The position numbers and the translations under genes are program-made. This document shows, piece by piece, positions 16,323 to 25,276 of a stretch of DNA of 64,000 nt. Positions within the stretch are counted from its first letter, which is position 1. Every line of letters begins with the position of its first letter. A model generated the notes under the pieces. That model saw only the letters and a program-made list of their open reading frames with translations, made no database searches and was not told where the DNA came from. The stretch spans positions 558,001 through 622,000 of the forward strand of contig NZ_LPVF01000008.1 of NCBI RefSeq assembly GCF_001517105.1, given 5' to 3'. This DNA is from Bacillus halotolerans (GTDB lineage Bacteria > Bacillota > Bacilli > Bacillales > Bacillaceae).

Positions 16323-17225
16323 CTAATCAAGTAATCTCGTTCTGACGCTTGCAAGACCCGAAGGCCGCCATTGCAGAAAGAGAATAATAAACGCAAACAC
16401 CACAACCTTAGCTATGGTAGCGCTTGTCGAATACTCTACAAATGTGCTGAGTAATCCGACCATCACAGCCCCGATAATCGTTCCTTTTAATTTTCCTATC
16501 CCGCCTAAAATGACGATCATAAAAGCATCGACCAGATAAGACGAACCGAGAGTAGGCCCGATTGACCCGAGCAATGTGAGTGAGCTCCCCGCAATACCGG
16601 CCAGCCCGCTTCCGAGCGCAAAAGCCAATGTATCTGTTTTTCTCACAGATACACCAAGACAGGATGCCATACTCCGGTTCAGTGTAACAGCCTGCATCCT
16701 CCGCCCCGCCGGAGTTTTAAACAAATAGATTCCCAGCAGCGCAAGCGTAAAAAGAACAAGCGCCAAAATAAACAGCCTTTTATATGGAAAGGTGACCGAA
16801 AACAGCGTCACTCCTCCCGACAGCCACTCAGGAGACTGAACAGCGACATTCGGCGCGCCAAAAATCGATCTGGCCGCCTGCTGAAGGATCAAGCTTACCC
16901 CCCATGTTGCCAAAAGGCTGTCGAGCGGACGGTCATATAATCGCCTGATAATCACTTTTTCAATGACAATGCCAAGCAATGCCGCAACTGTAAACGACAT
17001 GATGACCGCAATAAAAAAGTAATAGGAAAAGAGAGAAGCCGGCAAATAGCTTAAAAACAGCTGCTGAATAACATATGTCGTGTAGGCTCCCGCCATCATC
17101 AGCTCACCGTGCGCCATATTCATAATGTTCATCAAACCGAATGTAACGGCCAATCCAATCGCAATGAGAATCAAAATAGAACCGAGACTGATCCCGTTAA
17201 ATAATTGAGTCACGACAACAGACAT
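16323..17225 (-). CDS. urtB: urea ABC transporter permease UrtB
   Basis: 300 residues from ATG at 17225, which has a perfect GAGAGGAGG site; a start seven codons earlier would read through that site. LivH-like permease with eight hydrophobic segments and the motifs GLMNIMNMAHGELMMAGAY and VILGGIGKLKGTIIGAVMVG. Eleven bases separate it from urtC. Note that it lacks the long N-terminal extension found in cyanobacterial UrtB. Confidence 0.9.
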   Translation of the reverse strand: MSVVVTQLFNGISLGSILILIAIGLAVTFGLMNIMNMAHGELMMAGAYTTYVIQQLFLSYLPASLFSYYFFIAVIMSFTVAALLGIVIEKVIIRRLYDRPLDSLLATWGVSLILQQAARSIFGAPNVAVQSPEWLSGGVTLFSVTFPYKRLFILALVLFTLALLGIYLFKTPAGRRMQAVTLNRSMASCLGVSVRKTDTLAFALGSGLAGIAGSSLTLLGSIGPTLGSSYLVDAFMIVILGGIGKLKGTIIGAVMVGLLSTFVEYSTSATIAKVVVFAFIILFLQWRPSGLASVRTRLLD

Positions 17226-17257
17226 GTTCCGCCTCCTCTCCCGCAAATGGCTTTGAT

Positions 17258-18514
17258 TTATTTAGATAACCCCTTTGCCCAGTCGTACGTTTTTAAATAC
17301 GGATCAGGTTTTACCGGATCACCTGAGTTCCATACTTCTTTAAACTGTCCATCCCCCGTGATTTGCCCGATTCTAACTGTTTTGTAAAGATGCTGTGTAT
17401 CCCCATCGATTTTCACTGTGCCGCCCGGGGCCTTAAATGTAATCCCGTCAGCCGCTTTCTTCACTTTATCGATCTCAAAGGACTTGGCTTTTTCAACGGC
17501 TGCCGCCCAGAGATACACCGCATTATAGCCGGCTTCAATCGGATCACTGGTCACCCTCTTATCTCCGTTCTGCTTTTTATAATTCTTCACGAATGTCTGA
17601 TTTTCTGCTGTATTTGTTGTTTGGAAGTAATTCCACACCGCATAATGCCCTTTTAGCACATCTGTCCCGATCCCCCGAATTTCTTCCTCTGCGACACTCG
17701 CCGACATGACAGGAATATCATCAGCTGTCACGCCCGCATCTTTCAGCTGTTTGAAAAATGCCACGTTGCTGTCGCCGTTTAATGTGTTAAAAATCACATC
17801 CGGCTGCTTTTCTTTGATTTTGCTGACCAGCGTACTGTAATTCGTGTGGCCGAGCGGCGTATACTCTTCACCAACAACTTCTCCCCCAGCAGCTTTCACT
17901 TGTGATTTAATAATTTTATTGGCTGTTCTCGGGAACACATAATCCGAGCCGATCAGAAAGAATGTCTTGCCTTTATTCTTCAGCAGCCAATCGACAGCCG
18001 GCACGATTTGCTGATTCGTCGTTGCTCCGGTATAAAAAATATGAGGAGATGACTCCATGCCTTCGTATTGCACCGGATAGAACAGCAGCCCGTTATTTTG
18101 CTCCACAACCGGGAGCATCGCTTTGCGGCTCGCTGATGTCCATCCTCCGAATACAGCCGCCGCTTTGTCCTGCTGAAGCAGCTTTCTCATTTTTTCGGCA
18201 TATGCAGGCCAGTCAGAAGCCCCGTCCTCCACGACGGGTTCAAGCTTTTTGCCGAGAACGCCGCCTTTTTGGTTGATTTCGTGAATAGCCAGCAGCTCTG
18301 CATCATGGACGGATACCTCGCTGATTGCCATTGTCCCGCTTAATGAGTGAAGAATCCCAACCTTCACTGAATCCCCGCTTGTGTCAATTTCAACTGTTTT
18401 TTTCGCATCTCCGCTGGCTTCCGACACTTTCTTCGGCGCCGTACATCCCGTGATCAGAATCGTAATAAGAAACATCAGAAAGACAGCCTGTATTCTAACC
18501 CCTTTGCTTTTCAT
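17258..18514 (-). CDS. urtA: urea ABC transporter substrate-binding lipoprotein UrtA
   Basis: 418 residues. Signal peptide with lipobox LITILITGC, the lipidated Cys24. The rest is a periplasmic-binding-protein type I fold ([58 protein letters not shown]), closely resembling the urea/short-chain amide branch (UrtA/FmdD/AmiC). It captures external urea on the cell surface. First gene of the operon; a GlnR/TnrA-type box lies 34 bp before its ATG. An amide such as formamide is an alternative substrate, but linkage to ureABC favours urea. Confidence 0.92.
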   Translation of the reverse strand: MKSKGVRIQAVFLMFLITILITGCTAPKKVSEASGDAKKTVEIDTSGDSVKVGILHSLSGTMAISEVSVHDAELLAIHEINQKGGVLGKKLEPVVEDGASDWPAYAEKMRKLLQQDKAAAVFGGWTSASRKAMLPVVEQNNGLLFYPVQYEGMESSPHIFYTGATTNQQIVPAVDWLLKNKGKTFFLIGSDYVFPRTANKIIKSQVKAAGGEVVGEEYTPLGHTNYSTLVSKIKEKQPDVIFNTLNGDSNVAFFKQLKDAGVTADDIPVMSASVAEEEIRGIGTDVLKGHYAVWNYFQTTNTAENQTFVKNYKKQNGDKRVTSDPIEAGYNAVYLWAAAVEKAKSFEIDKVKKAADGITFKAPGGTVKIDGDTQHLYKTVRIGQITGDGQFKEVWNSGDPVKPDPYLKTYDWAKGLSK

Positions 18515-18547
18515 TCAGAACCTCCTTTTTCTGATTCCGCCAACTGA

Positions 18548-18564
18548 TGTTATAAAAGTTAACA
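18548..18564 (-). promoter_or_regulatory. GlnR/TnrA box in the urt-ure leader
   Basis: Leftward TGTTAACTTTTATAACA matches the TnrA/GlnR 17-mer at every defined position except position 7 (C). It lies between the likely -10 (18578-18583) and the urtA start, a position that suits repression better than activation. Confidence 0.7.
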
Positions 18565-18577
18565 ACTTATGTCATTT

Positions 18578-18583
18578 ATTATA
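18578..18583 (-). promoter_or_regulatory. likely -10 box of the urt-ure promoter
   Basis: Leftward TATAAT; 17 bp upstream is TTTAAA, a poor -35, suggesting dependence on an activator or another site. Confidence 0.45.
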
Positions 18584-18671
18584 TAGAACAGGCGCATTAC
18601 TTTAAAGAATATTTAAAAAATTTAGATACTTTAACCAAATCGATTGTCTTTTTTGTTATATTTATTCACAT

Positions 18672-18703
18672 AAAAAAAGGCAAGAAACAATGTTTCTTGC
18701 CTT
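18672..18703 (-). terminator. intrinsic terminator of csbD
   Basis: Leftward AAGGCAAGAAACA / TGTTTCTTGCCTT followed by seven T. Confidence 0.9.
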
Positions 18704-18713
18704 GCCGATCTGA

Positions 18714-18902
18714 TTAATCTTTATCTGTGAATTTATCCTTCGCTTCACCGATACCCTTTTGGACCTCGCCTTTTGCCTTATCTTTTTTGCCTTCAGCCTG
18801 CATGTCCGTTTTGTCAGTCATATCTCCGACTTTATCCTTCACTTCTCCCTTGGCTTTATTTAAGCCGCCTTTCATTTTATCTTTTACACTATCGTTACCC
18901 AT
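18714..18902 (-). CDS. csbD: general stress protein CsbD
   Basis: 62 residues, MGNDSVKDKMKGGLNKAKGE, extremely rich in Lys/Asp/Gly with repeated KAKGEV motifs, as in the CsbD family of abundant hydrophilic stress proteins. It is expected to be induced by SigB; a matching promoter is upstream. In 168 csbD sits directly next to ureA, so the five urt genes here occupy that junction. Confidence 0.95.
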   Translation of the reverse strand: MGNDSVKDKMKGGLNKAKGEVKDKVGDMTDKTDMQAEGKKDKAKGEVQKGIGEAKDKFTDKD

Positions 18903-18941
18903 GTGTCATTCTCTCCCTTCATTTAAGTGTGTACTTGTTAC

Positions 18942-18966
18942 CTTCCCGATCTGAGCAACAGTAAAC
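18942..18966 (-). promoter_or_regulatory. sigma-B promoter of csbD
   Basis: Leftward -35 GTTTAC (18961-18966), 13 bp, -10 GGGAAG (18942-18947), close to GTTTAA-N12-14-GGGTAT. Confidence 0.75.
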
Positions 18967-18975
18967 ATTTGAATA

Positions 18976-19455
18976 TTATTTATCGATTTCATAACGCTCT
19001 CCGTAACGGAGCACCTTGTAGAGCGCCAGCCCGTCAGATGATTTATTTTCTGAGTAACGGACCGGCAGCAGGGCAAAAAACACATAATACGTAGAAAAGT
19101 AGACAAACTGATAGAAAAACACATTTGGCTCCAATACACTGTGTATAATGAGCAAATTCACTGCGAAAATGGTTATTAAGTTAAACAGGCAGCCTCCGGC
19201 ATAAACAAGTGCGTGTGAGAATCGGTTGTCGATCTTCAGCTCACCGTACCGGCAAAACGAATCCATAAAATAAATGGTTCTGACCTGTATCGGCCCAATC
19301 TTAAACAGTTTTTTGCCCATCCCGATATCCAATGAACCCTTCCCGCCAAAAACAAAAGCCATAAAGCTGTGCCCGGCAACATGTATAATAGATACAAGCG
19401 GCAGAACGATGAGGAAAGACCATAGAAACTTCACCATATCATCAAATCCAAACAT
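18976..19455 (-). CDS. ywmF: membrane protein YwmF, degenerate M50-like
   Basis: 159 residues from ATG at 19455 (GAGGGGG upstream). Four hydrophobic segments. The first carries IIHVAGHSFMAF, which aligns with the HExxH zinc motif of membrane (site-2 type) proteases except that Glu is missing, and a later YAGGCLFNL resembles the family's second conserved loop. It could be a catalytically dead relative; this is inference from motif spacing only. Function in B. subtilis is unknown. Confidence 0.7.
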   Translation of the reverse strand: MFGFDDMVKFLWSFLIVLPLVSIIHVAGHSFMAFVFGGKGSLDIGMGKKLFKIGPIQVRTIYFMDSFCRYGELKIDNRFSHALVYAGGCLFNLITIFAVNLLIIHSVLEPNVFFYQFVYFSTYYVFFALLPVRYSENKSSDGLALYKVLRYGERYEIDK

Positions 19456-19620
19456 TGAATTCCCCCTCACGCTTGTCATAAACAACAACACATATGCACT
19501 CCGCCATTTCTCTGTTTACAAAATCGCGGCTTTCCATTCGTTTGTGTTCAAAAACAGTATGTAGCGATTTTTCCTGTTCTCCACGGAAATAAACGTCCCG
19601 ATGCTCCCCTTTTTTTGTAT

Positions 19621-19648
19621 AAAAAAACCATCCGGCATCAGATGGTTT
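19621..19648 (-). terminator. intrinsic terminator of rapB
   Basis: Leftward AAACCATC / GATGGTTT with T-run (seven T) after it. Confidence 0.85.
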
Positions 19649-19652
19649 CGTC

Positions 19653-20786
19653 TTACACTTGATATAAACAGTCTTCCTTCAGGATCAGCGCTCTCATGCT
19701 GACCGCTTTTTCATAGAAAAACACCGCATCTTTATAGTTTTCATGAAGGCTGGAATATGCAGCCGCATCCAGAGCAAATTCCTCAATATACACATACAGG
19801 GACTTGGCTTCCATATAATCAAATACCTCTTGTATCATATCCATATTAACGGATTCCACATATAGAGCCTGCAGAAATTTATATTTTTCCAGACTGAAGC
19901 TGTCGTTTCGTTTTCGGGCGATGGCAATCCCTTTTTCATAATAATGCATAGCCGCCTGTTCAGCCTGTTTTTTGAAGAGTACACGCGTTAAGCTGAACAG
20001 CGCTTTCGGGAGCTGCTCCAGCTGGTGTTCCTCAAAGACAGGAAGCGCTTTTTCAAAGAATGCGGCCGCCTGGTCCAGTTCTCCTTTTTCATCATAACAG
20101 TTCCCCATGTTGTAGAGGGCTGATCCGATCAAGCGGGGCTGTCCTTCCAGTAAAGCCAAACGATAAGCGTCATCGAGATGCTCGAGCGCTTTTTCATAAT
20201 TTCTGTAGTCTATATAGTTCCCTGATATGACAAAATGGCATTGAATTCTTCTGACCCTGTAAAAATCATGAGCCTTGTAGGTCTCAAGCGCCTGTATCGC
20301 ATGATTCATGGAAAAGTGGGTCTGCTTCATAATATAAAATACTTCCGCTACTTTAAAATGAAATTCCGCTCTTTCAATATCATCCTCTACAAACGCAAGC
20401 ATTTTCTCAGCTTTCCGATAGAAAGATATGGCTGAGATATAATTGTTCTGTTCAAATTCATACATCCCTCTGAACAAATGAAAATAATACTCAGATAATC
20501 CCGAGATGCTGTCCTTGCTGCTTTCCAGCCTCTCGATCAATTCACGATATTGGAGCTGAGATTCCTCGTGCAGGTCGGGCTTTACATAATCAAGCATAAT
20601 TTGGTGACGGTAGCTGATCAGCTGATAGTACAACAGAAGCAGCTGATCCTCTTCCATATGTTCTATATCATGATCAATCTCTTCCTTCAGCTGAACGGCA
20701 TCAGCCACTTGAAATGCTAAAATGTGCTTATACCACTGATTGATTTTTACTCCTACTTGAGATGACGGGATCTCGTAAGCGGCCAT
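19653..20786 (-). CDS. rapB: response regulator aspartate phosphatase RapB
   Basis: 377 residues, the standard Rap length: an N-terminal helical bundle (about 1-70) with conserved [11 protein letters not shown], then six or seven TPR repeats (for example [40 protein letters not shown]). RapB removes phosphate from Spo0F~P and so delays sporulation. No phr pheromone gene follows, as expected for RapB, which responds to a pheromone made elsewhere. Its target gene spo0F is in this window at 58132-58506 and carries a substitution next to the phosphorylation site. Confidence 0.93.
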   Translation of the reverse strand: MAAYEIPSSQVGVKINQWYKHILAFQVADAVQLKEEIDHDIEHMEEDQLLLLYYQLISYRHQIMLDYVKPDLHEESQLQYRELIERLESSKDSISGLSEYYFHLFRGMYEFEQNNYISAISFYRKAEKMLAFVEDDIERAEFHFKVAEVFYIMKQTHFSMNHAIQALETYKAHDFYRVRRIQCHFVISGNYIDYRNYEKALEHLDDAYRLALLEGQPRLIGSALYNMGNCYDEKGELDQAAAFFEKALPVFEEHQLEQLPKALFSLTRVLFKKQAEQAAMHYYEKGIAIARKRNDSFSLEKYKFLQALYVESVNMDMIQEVFDYMEAKSLYVYIEEFALDAAAYSSLHENYKDAVFFYEKAVSMRALILKEDCLYQV

Positions 20787-20947
20787 GCCTCTCCAACCCT
20801 TTCTATGAACTAGTGGTTATATTTTATCATATTGTATGGCTTTGGAATTAAAATTTCTTCCAGTGATTCCTTCTTTTTGCCTATCCTTATATTTTTCGGT
20901 TTCTGATTGGATTTTTTGCACTTTTTTCGCATTACAGTTTTTGACAC

Positions 20948-20981
20948 AAAAAAGCTTACCGGACTTAGCCGATAAGCTTTT
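20948..20981 (-). terminator. intrinsic terminator of fdhD-moaA
   Basis: Leftward AAAAGCTTA / TAAGCTTTT arms with an inner CGG/CCG pair and T-run. Confidence 0.75.
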
Positions 20982-20987
20982 ATCATA

Positions 20988-22013
20988 TTAACCGCCAATA
21001 TAAGACATTTCCACTTTCTTTTTGCCCGCAGTTTTTGAAAGAGTCCGGTCAACTGAATATTGGTCTATCCGATTCTTCCACACTGTGCCGATCATCGCTG
21101 TCAGCTCGCCATCACTTAATCCCTGCCGAACCGGCGCTCTGAGGTCATATCCGCTTGAAGCAAACAGGCAAGTAAACAACTCACCGCGCGCAGACAGGCG
21201 GGCCCTGTTACACGAGCCGCAGAACGCATCAGATACAGAAGAAATCACGCCGATTTCGCCAGATCCGTCCAAGTAGCGAAACCTTGAAGCAACTTCCCCT
21301 TTATAGTTAGGCGCGATCGGCTCAACAGGCATGTGTTCATTGATTACATCAATGATTTCCGCCTTTGTCATGACGTCTTTCTTTTCCCATTGGTTGGTGT
21401 TGCCGACGTCCATAAATTCGATGAATCTCAAGATATGCCCTTTTTCTTTAAAATACCGCGCCATAGGCAGAATATCTTTTTCATTGACGCCCCTTTGGAC
21501 GACCATGTTGATTTTAACGCCGAGCCCTGCTTGTTTCGCCGCTTCAATGCCTTCAAGCACCTTGCTGACAGAAACCCCTCGCCCGTTGATCATTTTAAAG
21601 CGCTCGTCCTCTAATGAATCAAGGCTGATGGTCACCCGTTTCAAGCCGGCTTCTTTGAGCTTCTCGGCATAAACAGGCAGCAGCGACCCGTTTGTCGTCA
21701 TCGCAATATCACGGAGACCCGGAATGCGGGCCAATTTTTTGATTAATTCGGGCATGTCCTTTCTCATGAGCGGCTCTCCGCCGGTCAAGCGGATTTTCTC
21801 CACTCCGAACCTGGTGACAAACAGCGTCGCAAGCCGTTCCAATTCCTCAAATGAAAGCAGCTCCTCTTTCTTTAAAAAAGGATAATCCGGGCCGAATAAC
21901 TCGGCTGGCATACAGTACGTGCATCGGAAGTTGCAGCGGTCTGTAACAGAAATGCGAAGGTCTCTGAGCGGTCTATTCCTTTTATCTAACATCTGGCGAG
22001 ATTCTGTATTCAT
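20988..22013 (-). CDS. moaA: GTP 3',8-cyclase MoaA
   Basis: 341 residues, radical SAM enzyme for the first step of molybdenum cofactor synthesis. N-terminal [4Fe-4S] cluster ligands Cys27, Cys31 and Cys34 (CNFRCTYC), GGEPLMR for SAM binding, a C-terminal second cluster ([20 protein letters not shown]), and the required Gly-Gly tail (SYIGG). It begins inside the fdhD stop (ATGA). Other moa/moe genes are not in this window. Confidence 0.97.
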   Translation of the reverse strand: MNTESRQMLDKRNRPLRDLRISVTDRCNFRCTYCMPAELFGPDYPFLKKEELLSFEELERLATLFVTRFGVEKIRLTGGEPLMRKDMPELIKKLARIPGLRDIAMTTNGSLLPVYAEKLKEAGLKRVTISLDSLEDERFKMINGRGVSVSKVLEGIEAAKQAGLGVKINMVVQRGVNEKDILPMARYFKEKGHILRFIEFMDVGNTNQWEKKDVMTKAEIIDVINEHMPVEPIAPNYKGEVASRFRYLDGSGEIGVISSVSDAFCGSCNRARLSARGELFTCLFASSGYDLRAPVRQGLSDGELTAMIGTVWKNRIDQYSVDRTLSKTAGKKKVEMSYIGG

Positions 22014-22816
22014 TGCTGCAGCCCCTCCTGTCCCTCAATTCTCTCGGGATGTGTATACACATTAAAAGATCCGTCTCTCACAAAACCGATCGCTGTAATA
22101 TTTAATTCTTCTGCCATTTGAATCGCAAGCTCTGTCGGGGCCGATTTTGAAATCACAATCGACACGCCGATTTTTGCCGCTTTTAACAGCACTTCTGATG
22201 AGATCCTCCCGCTGAAGACAATCAGTTTATCGCGGACGGACATCCCATTCAGCAGACAATGTCCGTATAATTTATCAAGCGCGTTGTGACGGCCGATATC
22301 TGTGCGCATCAAAAGCACTTTCTCCGTATCGCAAAGCGCCGCATTATGCACGCCTCCCGTCTCCTGAAATGTCCCGCTCCCTTTTTGCATGTCTTTCATG
22401 AGCGCCAGACAAGATTCAGGCGAAATCTTCATTTGGCTGACAGCCGTCTTGGCGGTTTTGACATCCTGCTGAAAATAAAAATGGCGGCCCTTTCCGCAGC
22501 ACGAGCCGATTACCCGTTTTGTATATTCCTGTTGATCCAATGTCTCAGGATGAATGAGATCGACATACACAAAACCGAGACTTTCATCTATTGTAAACCT
22601 TTTAATCTCTTTTTGAAATCGAATAACCCCCTCAGATGCGAGAAATCCGATGACGAGCTCTTTGATGTGCTCCGGCGTGCAAACGAGCGTGACAAACTCA
22701 CTGCCGTTCACCATCACCGTCAACGGATATTCTGTCACCATCCGGTCGGTTTGCCTGCTCATTTCCCCTTGTTCATAACGCCATATCTCCCTGACCGCAG
22801 TTACTTTATCGTTCAA
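22010..22816 (-). CDS. fdhD: formate dehydrogenase accessory sulfurtransferase FdhD
   Basis: 268 residues from TTG at 22816, preceded by GGAGGGG. FdhD passes sulphur to the molybdenum cofactor of formate dehydrogenase. The active cysteine pair is in GSCCGKG (about residues 110-116), with GGVHNAAL and [10 protein letters not shown] motifs. The operon with moaA ties cofactor synthesis to its maturation. Confidence 0.94.
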   Translation of the reverse strand: MNDKVTAVREIWRYEQGEMSRQTDRMVTEYPLTVMVNGSEFVTLVCTPEHIKELVIGFLASEGVIRFQKEIKRFTIDESLGFVYVDLIHPETLDQQEYTKRVIGSCCGKGRHFYFQQDVKTAKTAVSQMKISPESCLALMKDMQKGSGTFQETGGVHNAALCDTEKVLLMRTDIGRHNALDKLYGHCLLNGMSVRDKLIVFSGRISSEVLLKAAKIGVSIVISKSAPTELAIQMAEELNITAIGFVRDGSFNVYTHPERIEGQEGLQQ

Positions 22817-22889
22817 TGTCTCTTCCCCTCCGCAATGTTCCTGCCTTTATATTTTTTCACACTCCTCAGATTTTGTCGAATCCTGTTAT

Positions 22890-22917
22890 AAAAAAAGAGC
22901 CCATTTTAAAGGACTCT
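22890..22917 (-). terminator. intrinsic terminator of ywmE
   Basis: Leftward AGAGTCC / GGGCTCT followed by seven T. Confidence 0.75.
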
Positions 22918-23077
22918 ACGTTTGGTTATGCTGATTCTTTTTCAGGATCATAAACAGCACAAGAGCTGCGATCAAAGTGAGCATGCTGACAAAAAAGAAA
23001 GCTGCCAGTTTCAGAAAAACACCGAGCAATATAAAGGCCACGGCGGCTATAAGGAATATCAGTCCTAACAATCTCAT
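22916..23077 (-). CDS. ywmE: small membrane protein YwmE
   Basis: 53 residues from ATG at 23077, with AAAAGGGGTGG upstream. Two hydrophobic helices (LLGLIFLIAAVAFILLGVFL and FFFVSMLTLIAALVLFMIL) and a short Lys/Asn/His tail. Unknown function. It lies between ywmD and fdhD with its own terminator. Confidence 0.7.
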   Translation of the reverse strand: MRLLGLIFLIAAVAFILLGVFLKLAAFFFVSMLTLIAALVLFMILKKNQHNQT

Positions 23078-23132
23078 GTTTTCCACCCCTTTTACGGGTA
23101 TCATTCCCGCCGGCCCTGTTTTTAAACCAATA

Positions 23133-23161
23133 GAAAAAGGCGCCTGGGGGAGCGCCTTTTC
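23133..23161 (-). terminator. intrinsic terminator of ywmD
   Basis: Leftward AAAAGGCGCT / GGCGCCTTTTT around a C-rich loop. Confidence 0.8.
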
Positions 23162-23167
23162 ATTCGG

Positions 23168-23842
23168 TTACTCAGTAAATTTTTGTGCTTCTTTTTCCCA
23201 GGCCTGCTCAAATTCTTCCGCGCTGTCAGCTGAAATATATTCTCCGCCGCCAGCAACAGCCGCCTGTTTCATTTCCGCGTTTCCTTTCACATCAAAGTTG
23301 AAGCCGATGATATTTACAATCGTATCTACATTCGCTTCACGAAGCTTTTCAATTTCATCAGCAGGATTTCCGCCGCATGTTTCTTCACCATCAGTGATTA
23401 AATACACCACGTTTTTCCCGTCTGCATCAAACGCTTCAAATTCTTTTCTTGTATCAGAAAGCGCTTTGGCAATTGGCGTCCAGCCGGTCGGTTTGACGCC
23501 GCTTAATGAATGGTCAAAGAGCGTTCCTTCATATGGATGGAGGCCGTAAATCGTTTCTGTTGTGCTGCATGAAAGAGCCTTTCCGGAAAGTTTATTGTTT
23601 CCCGCATGTCCAAAGACGCGAAGCATCAGATTTGTATCCTCAGGAAGCAGCTCGGCAAAAGACTTTACAGATTTTTTGGCAATGTCTATTTTTCGTTCTC
23701 CTCCTGTTTTTTGAATCATACTTCCGCTTCCATCAAACAGGACAGCTACATTCGTGTCGGCTTTTTTCTCAGCTGCAAAAGACGGGGACGCAAAGGAGAC
23801 AGTCAACAGTCCAATAATACCGGCAGTCAGTAATTTTTTCAT
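23168..23842 (-). CDS. ywmD: secreted VWA-domain protein YwmD
   Basis: 224 residues from ATG at 23842 (GAAAGGAAG upstream). Cleavable signal peptide ending ASPSFAAEKK, then one von Willebrand A domain with a MIDAS metal site (DGSGSM; later TPIAKAL and DGEETCGG). Probably an extracellular adhesion or assembly protein. Close paralogue of ywmC just upstream (shared ETCGGNP, GWTPIAKAL, VVYL-TDGEETCGG), so the pair arose by tandem duplication. Confidence 0.82.
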   Translation of the reverse strand: MKKLLTAGIIGLLTVSFASPSFAAEKKADTNVAVLFDGSGSMIQKTGGERKIDIAKKSVKSFAELLPEDTNLMLRVFGHAGNNKLSGKALSCSTTETIYGLHPYEGTLFDHSLSGVKPTGWTPIAKALSDTRKEFEAFDADGKNVVYLITDGEETCGGNPADEIEKLREANVDTIVNIIGFNFDVKGNAEMKQAAVAGGGEYISADSAEEFEQAWEKEAQKFTE

Positions 23843-23869
23843 GTTCAACTTCCTTTCTTTATCATATTT

Positions 23870-23886
23870 TCCAACCATTTGTTGGA
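23870..23886. repeat. short inverted repeat upstream of ywmD
   Basis: TCCAACCATTTGTTGGA: 6-bp arms, 5-bp centre, about 30 bp before the ywmD ATG. Possible operator or leader hairpin. Confidence 0.3.
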
Positions 23887-24130
23887 TACTTCTTTATGCT
23901 AGAATATGAAACCACAAAATGATATAGGGCAAGCTGCCTCTTATCTCCCTTTCACTCTCTATTCAAAATCGCTGGAAACCTCAATATTTTTTAGCCATTT
24001 CCGCCCAAAAAATATAGAAAGAATGTGACACCATTCATTCTTTCTTCTCCGTGATCAGGAGAGAAAAGCTGAAATCTGCTACTATGCTACAGGCGGGCAG
24101 CTGCTTACTTTTGAACGTTTTGTTAAAAAC
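23887..24130. other. ywmD-ywmC intergenic region
   Basis: No convincing gene. It holds the nonamer ATTTCCGCC at 23997-24005, 155 bp before the ywmD ATG, which recurs at nearly the same distance (151 bp) before ywmC. The rest shows nothing I can name apart from the ywmC terminator that follows. Confidence 0.5.
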
Positions 24131-24163
24131 AAAAAAGAGGCTGACCTTTCAGCCTCTTTTTTT
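24131..24163 (-). terminator. intrinsic terminator of ywmC
   Basis: Leftward AAAGAGGCTGA / TCAGCCTCTTTTTT. Confidence 0.88.
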
Positions 24164-24164
24164 C

Positions 24165-24848
24165 TTATTTAGATAACATCAGTGATTGCTGAGTGAAAAT
24201 TTTCTCAACATCTTTTTGCGTATAAGCAGGGAAATATTCTCCGCCGCCCACTTTAGCAATTGCGTTCAGCTGGCCTTTATACCCTTCTTTATAGTCAAAT
24301 CCAATGACATTTACTGTGATGTTGTCTTTATGAAGTTCTTTTGCTGTTTTGATCGGGTTGCCGCCGCATGTTTCCTCACCGTCTGTTAGCAGGTAAACGA
24401 CTTTTTCTCCTTTTGCATCAAGCTGATCGAAAGAAGATTTTGCCTCGTTCAGCGCTTTTGCGATCGGTGTCCAGCCAGTCGGCCCGATTGTGTTAAGAGA
24501 ATTGAGGAAGCTCTGTTCGTTAAAGCTTTGGAAGCCGTATACGTTGCGAATGGCTTCGCATGATTGAACTTTTCCGGAATTCTTATTGTTTCCTTCTGAA
24601 CCAAACACACTCATTTTCACTTGAGTGTCCGCAGGCAGTGAGCTTGCAAACTTTGAAATTTCTTTTTTGGCTGAATTAAATTTAGATACACCGTCTATTC
24701 TTTTCGCCATGCTTCCGCTAGCATCTAGCAAAACCGCCACGTTTGCCGGAGCTTCAGCCTTCGGTTCTGTTTTTTCAGCAGCAAAAGCAGGTGACGTCAG
24801 TCCAAATAGCAATCCTGTCATCATGATCAGTGAAAATCTTTTTTTCAT
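24165..24848 (-). CDS. ywmC: secreted VWA-domain protein YwmC
   Basis: 227 residues from ATG at 24848, with AAAAGGGG upstream. Signal peptide ending TSPAFAAEKT, then a VWA domain with MIDAS motif DASGSM, TGWTPIAKAL and TDGEETCGG. Likely secreted or wall-associated, function unknown. Paralogue of ywmD. An 18-bp palindrome lies 37 bp upstream of the start. Confidence 0.82.
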   Translation of the reverse strand: MKKRFSLIMMTGLLFGLTSPAFAAEKTEPKAEAPANVAVLLDASGSMAKRIDGVSKFNSAKKEISKFASSLPADTQVKMSVFGSEGNNKNSGKVQSCEAIRNVYGFQSFNEQSFLNSLNTIGPTGWTPIAKALNEAKSSFDQLDAKGEKVVYLLTDGEETCGGNPIKTAKELHKDNITVNVIGFDYKEGYKGQLNAIAKVGGGEYFPAYTQKDVEKIFTQQSLMLSK

Positions 24849-24884
24849 GTTCGTGCCCCTTTTCAAGTTTGTTTCTGCGTGCAG

Positions 24885-24902
24885 ATGTTCAACGCTGAAC
24901 AT
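24885..24902. promoter_or_regulatory. palindrome upstream of ywmC
   Basis: ATGTTCAACGCTGAACAT: 7-bp perfect arms with a 4-bp centre. Not a LexA box, since the half-sites are in the opposite order (GTTC-N6-GAAC). Confidence 0.4.
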
Positions 24903-25245
24903 AACTAATCGTATTCGACAAAAACAGAGAAATAAATAGGGCGGGCTTCCCCATTGCCGCTGTTTACTTTTGCATAGAAACCTTTGTTTTTATTAGTGAT
25001 TTCCGCCTAACAGCAGGATGAAAAATCATGATTGTCCGCCTTTCGTCTTTCGTTATATGAGTCTGTCGAAGTCTGTCGATCAATGTGGATTACTTTACCA
25101 CAATCTCAGTGTCAGCAAATATGAAAAAGGAACTGATTCCCTCATCATCATATAGGCTGTAAAATACGCAGGCGGCCTTTAGAAGGTCTTTAACCGCTCT
25201 TACATAAAAATAGACTAAGGAACAGAATATACGCTTAAAAACGGC
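24903..25245. other. spoIID-ywmC intergenic region
   Basis: No gene seen. Contains the ATTTCCGCC nonamer (24999-25007) shared with the ywmD upstream region, and a tandem GTCTGTCGA repeat at 25061-25079 that includes the perfect 0A-box heptamer TGTCGAA (25064-25070) and TGTCGAT ten bases on. The remainder is AT-rich without recognisable signals. Confidence 0.5.
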
Positions 25246-25276
25246 AAAAAAGACGCTTTATGAAGCGTCTTTTTAT
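25246..25276 (-). terminator. intrinsic terminator of spoIID
   Basis: Leftward AAAAAGACGCTTC / AAGCGTCTTTTTT; it overlaps the stop codon. Confidence 0.85.

Noticed and set aside
13819..18514. Branched-chain amino acid (Liv) transporter
   Set aside because: Sequence family is shared, but UrtD-type LSHGQ signature, UrtA-like lipoprotein and direct linkage to ureABC favour urea.
20787..20947. Small leftward gene between moaA and rapB
   Set aside because: The open frame there is a read-through of the moaA terminator region with no start signal; no phr-like signal peptide is present.
24885..24902. LexA box upstream of ywmC
   Set aside because: The half-sites are in the order GTTC...GAAC; a Bacillus LexA box needs CGAAC-N4-GTTCG.
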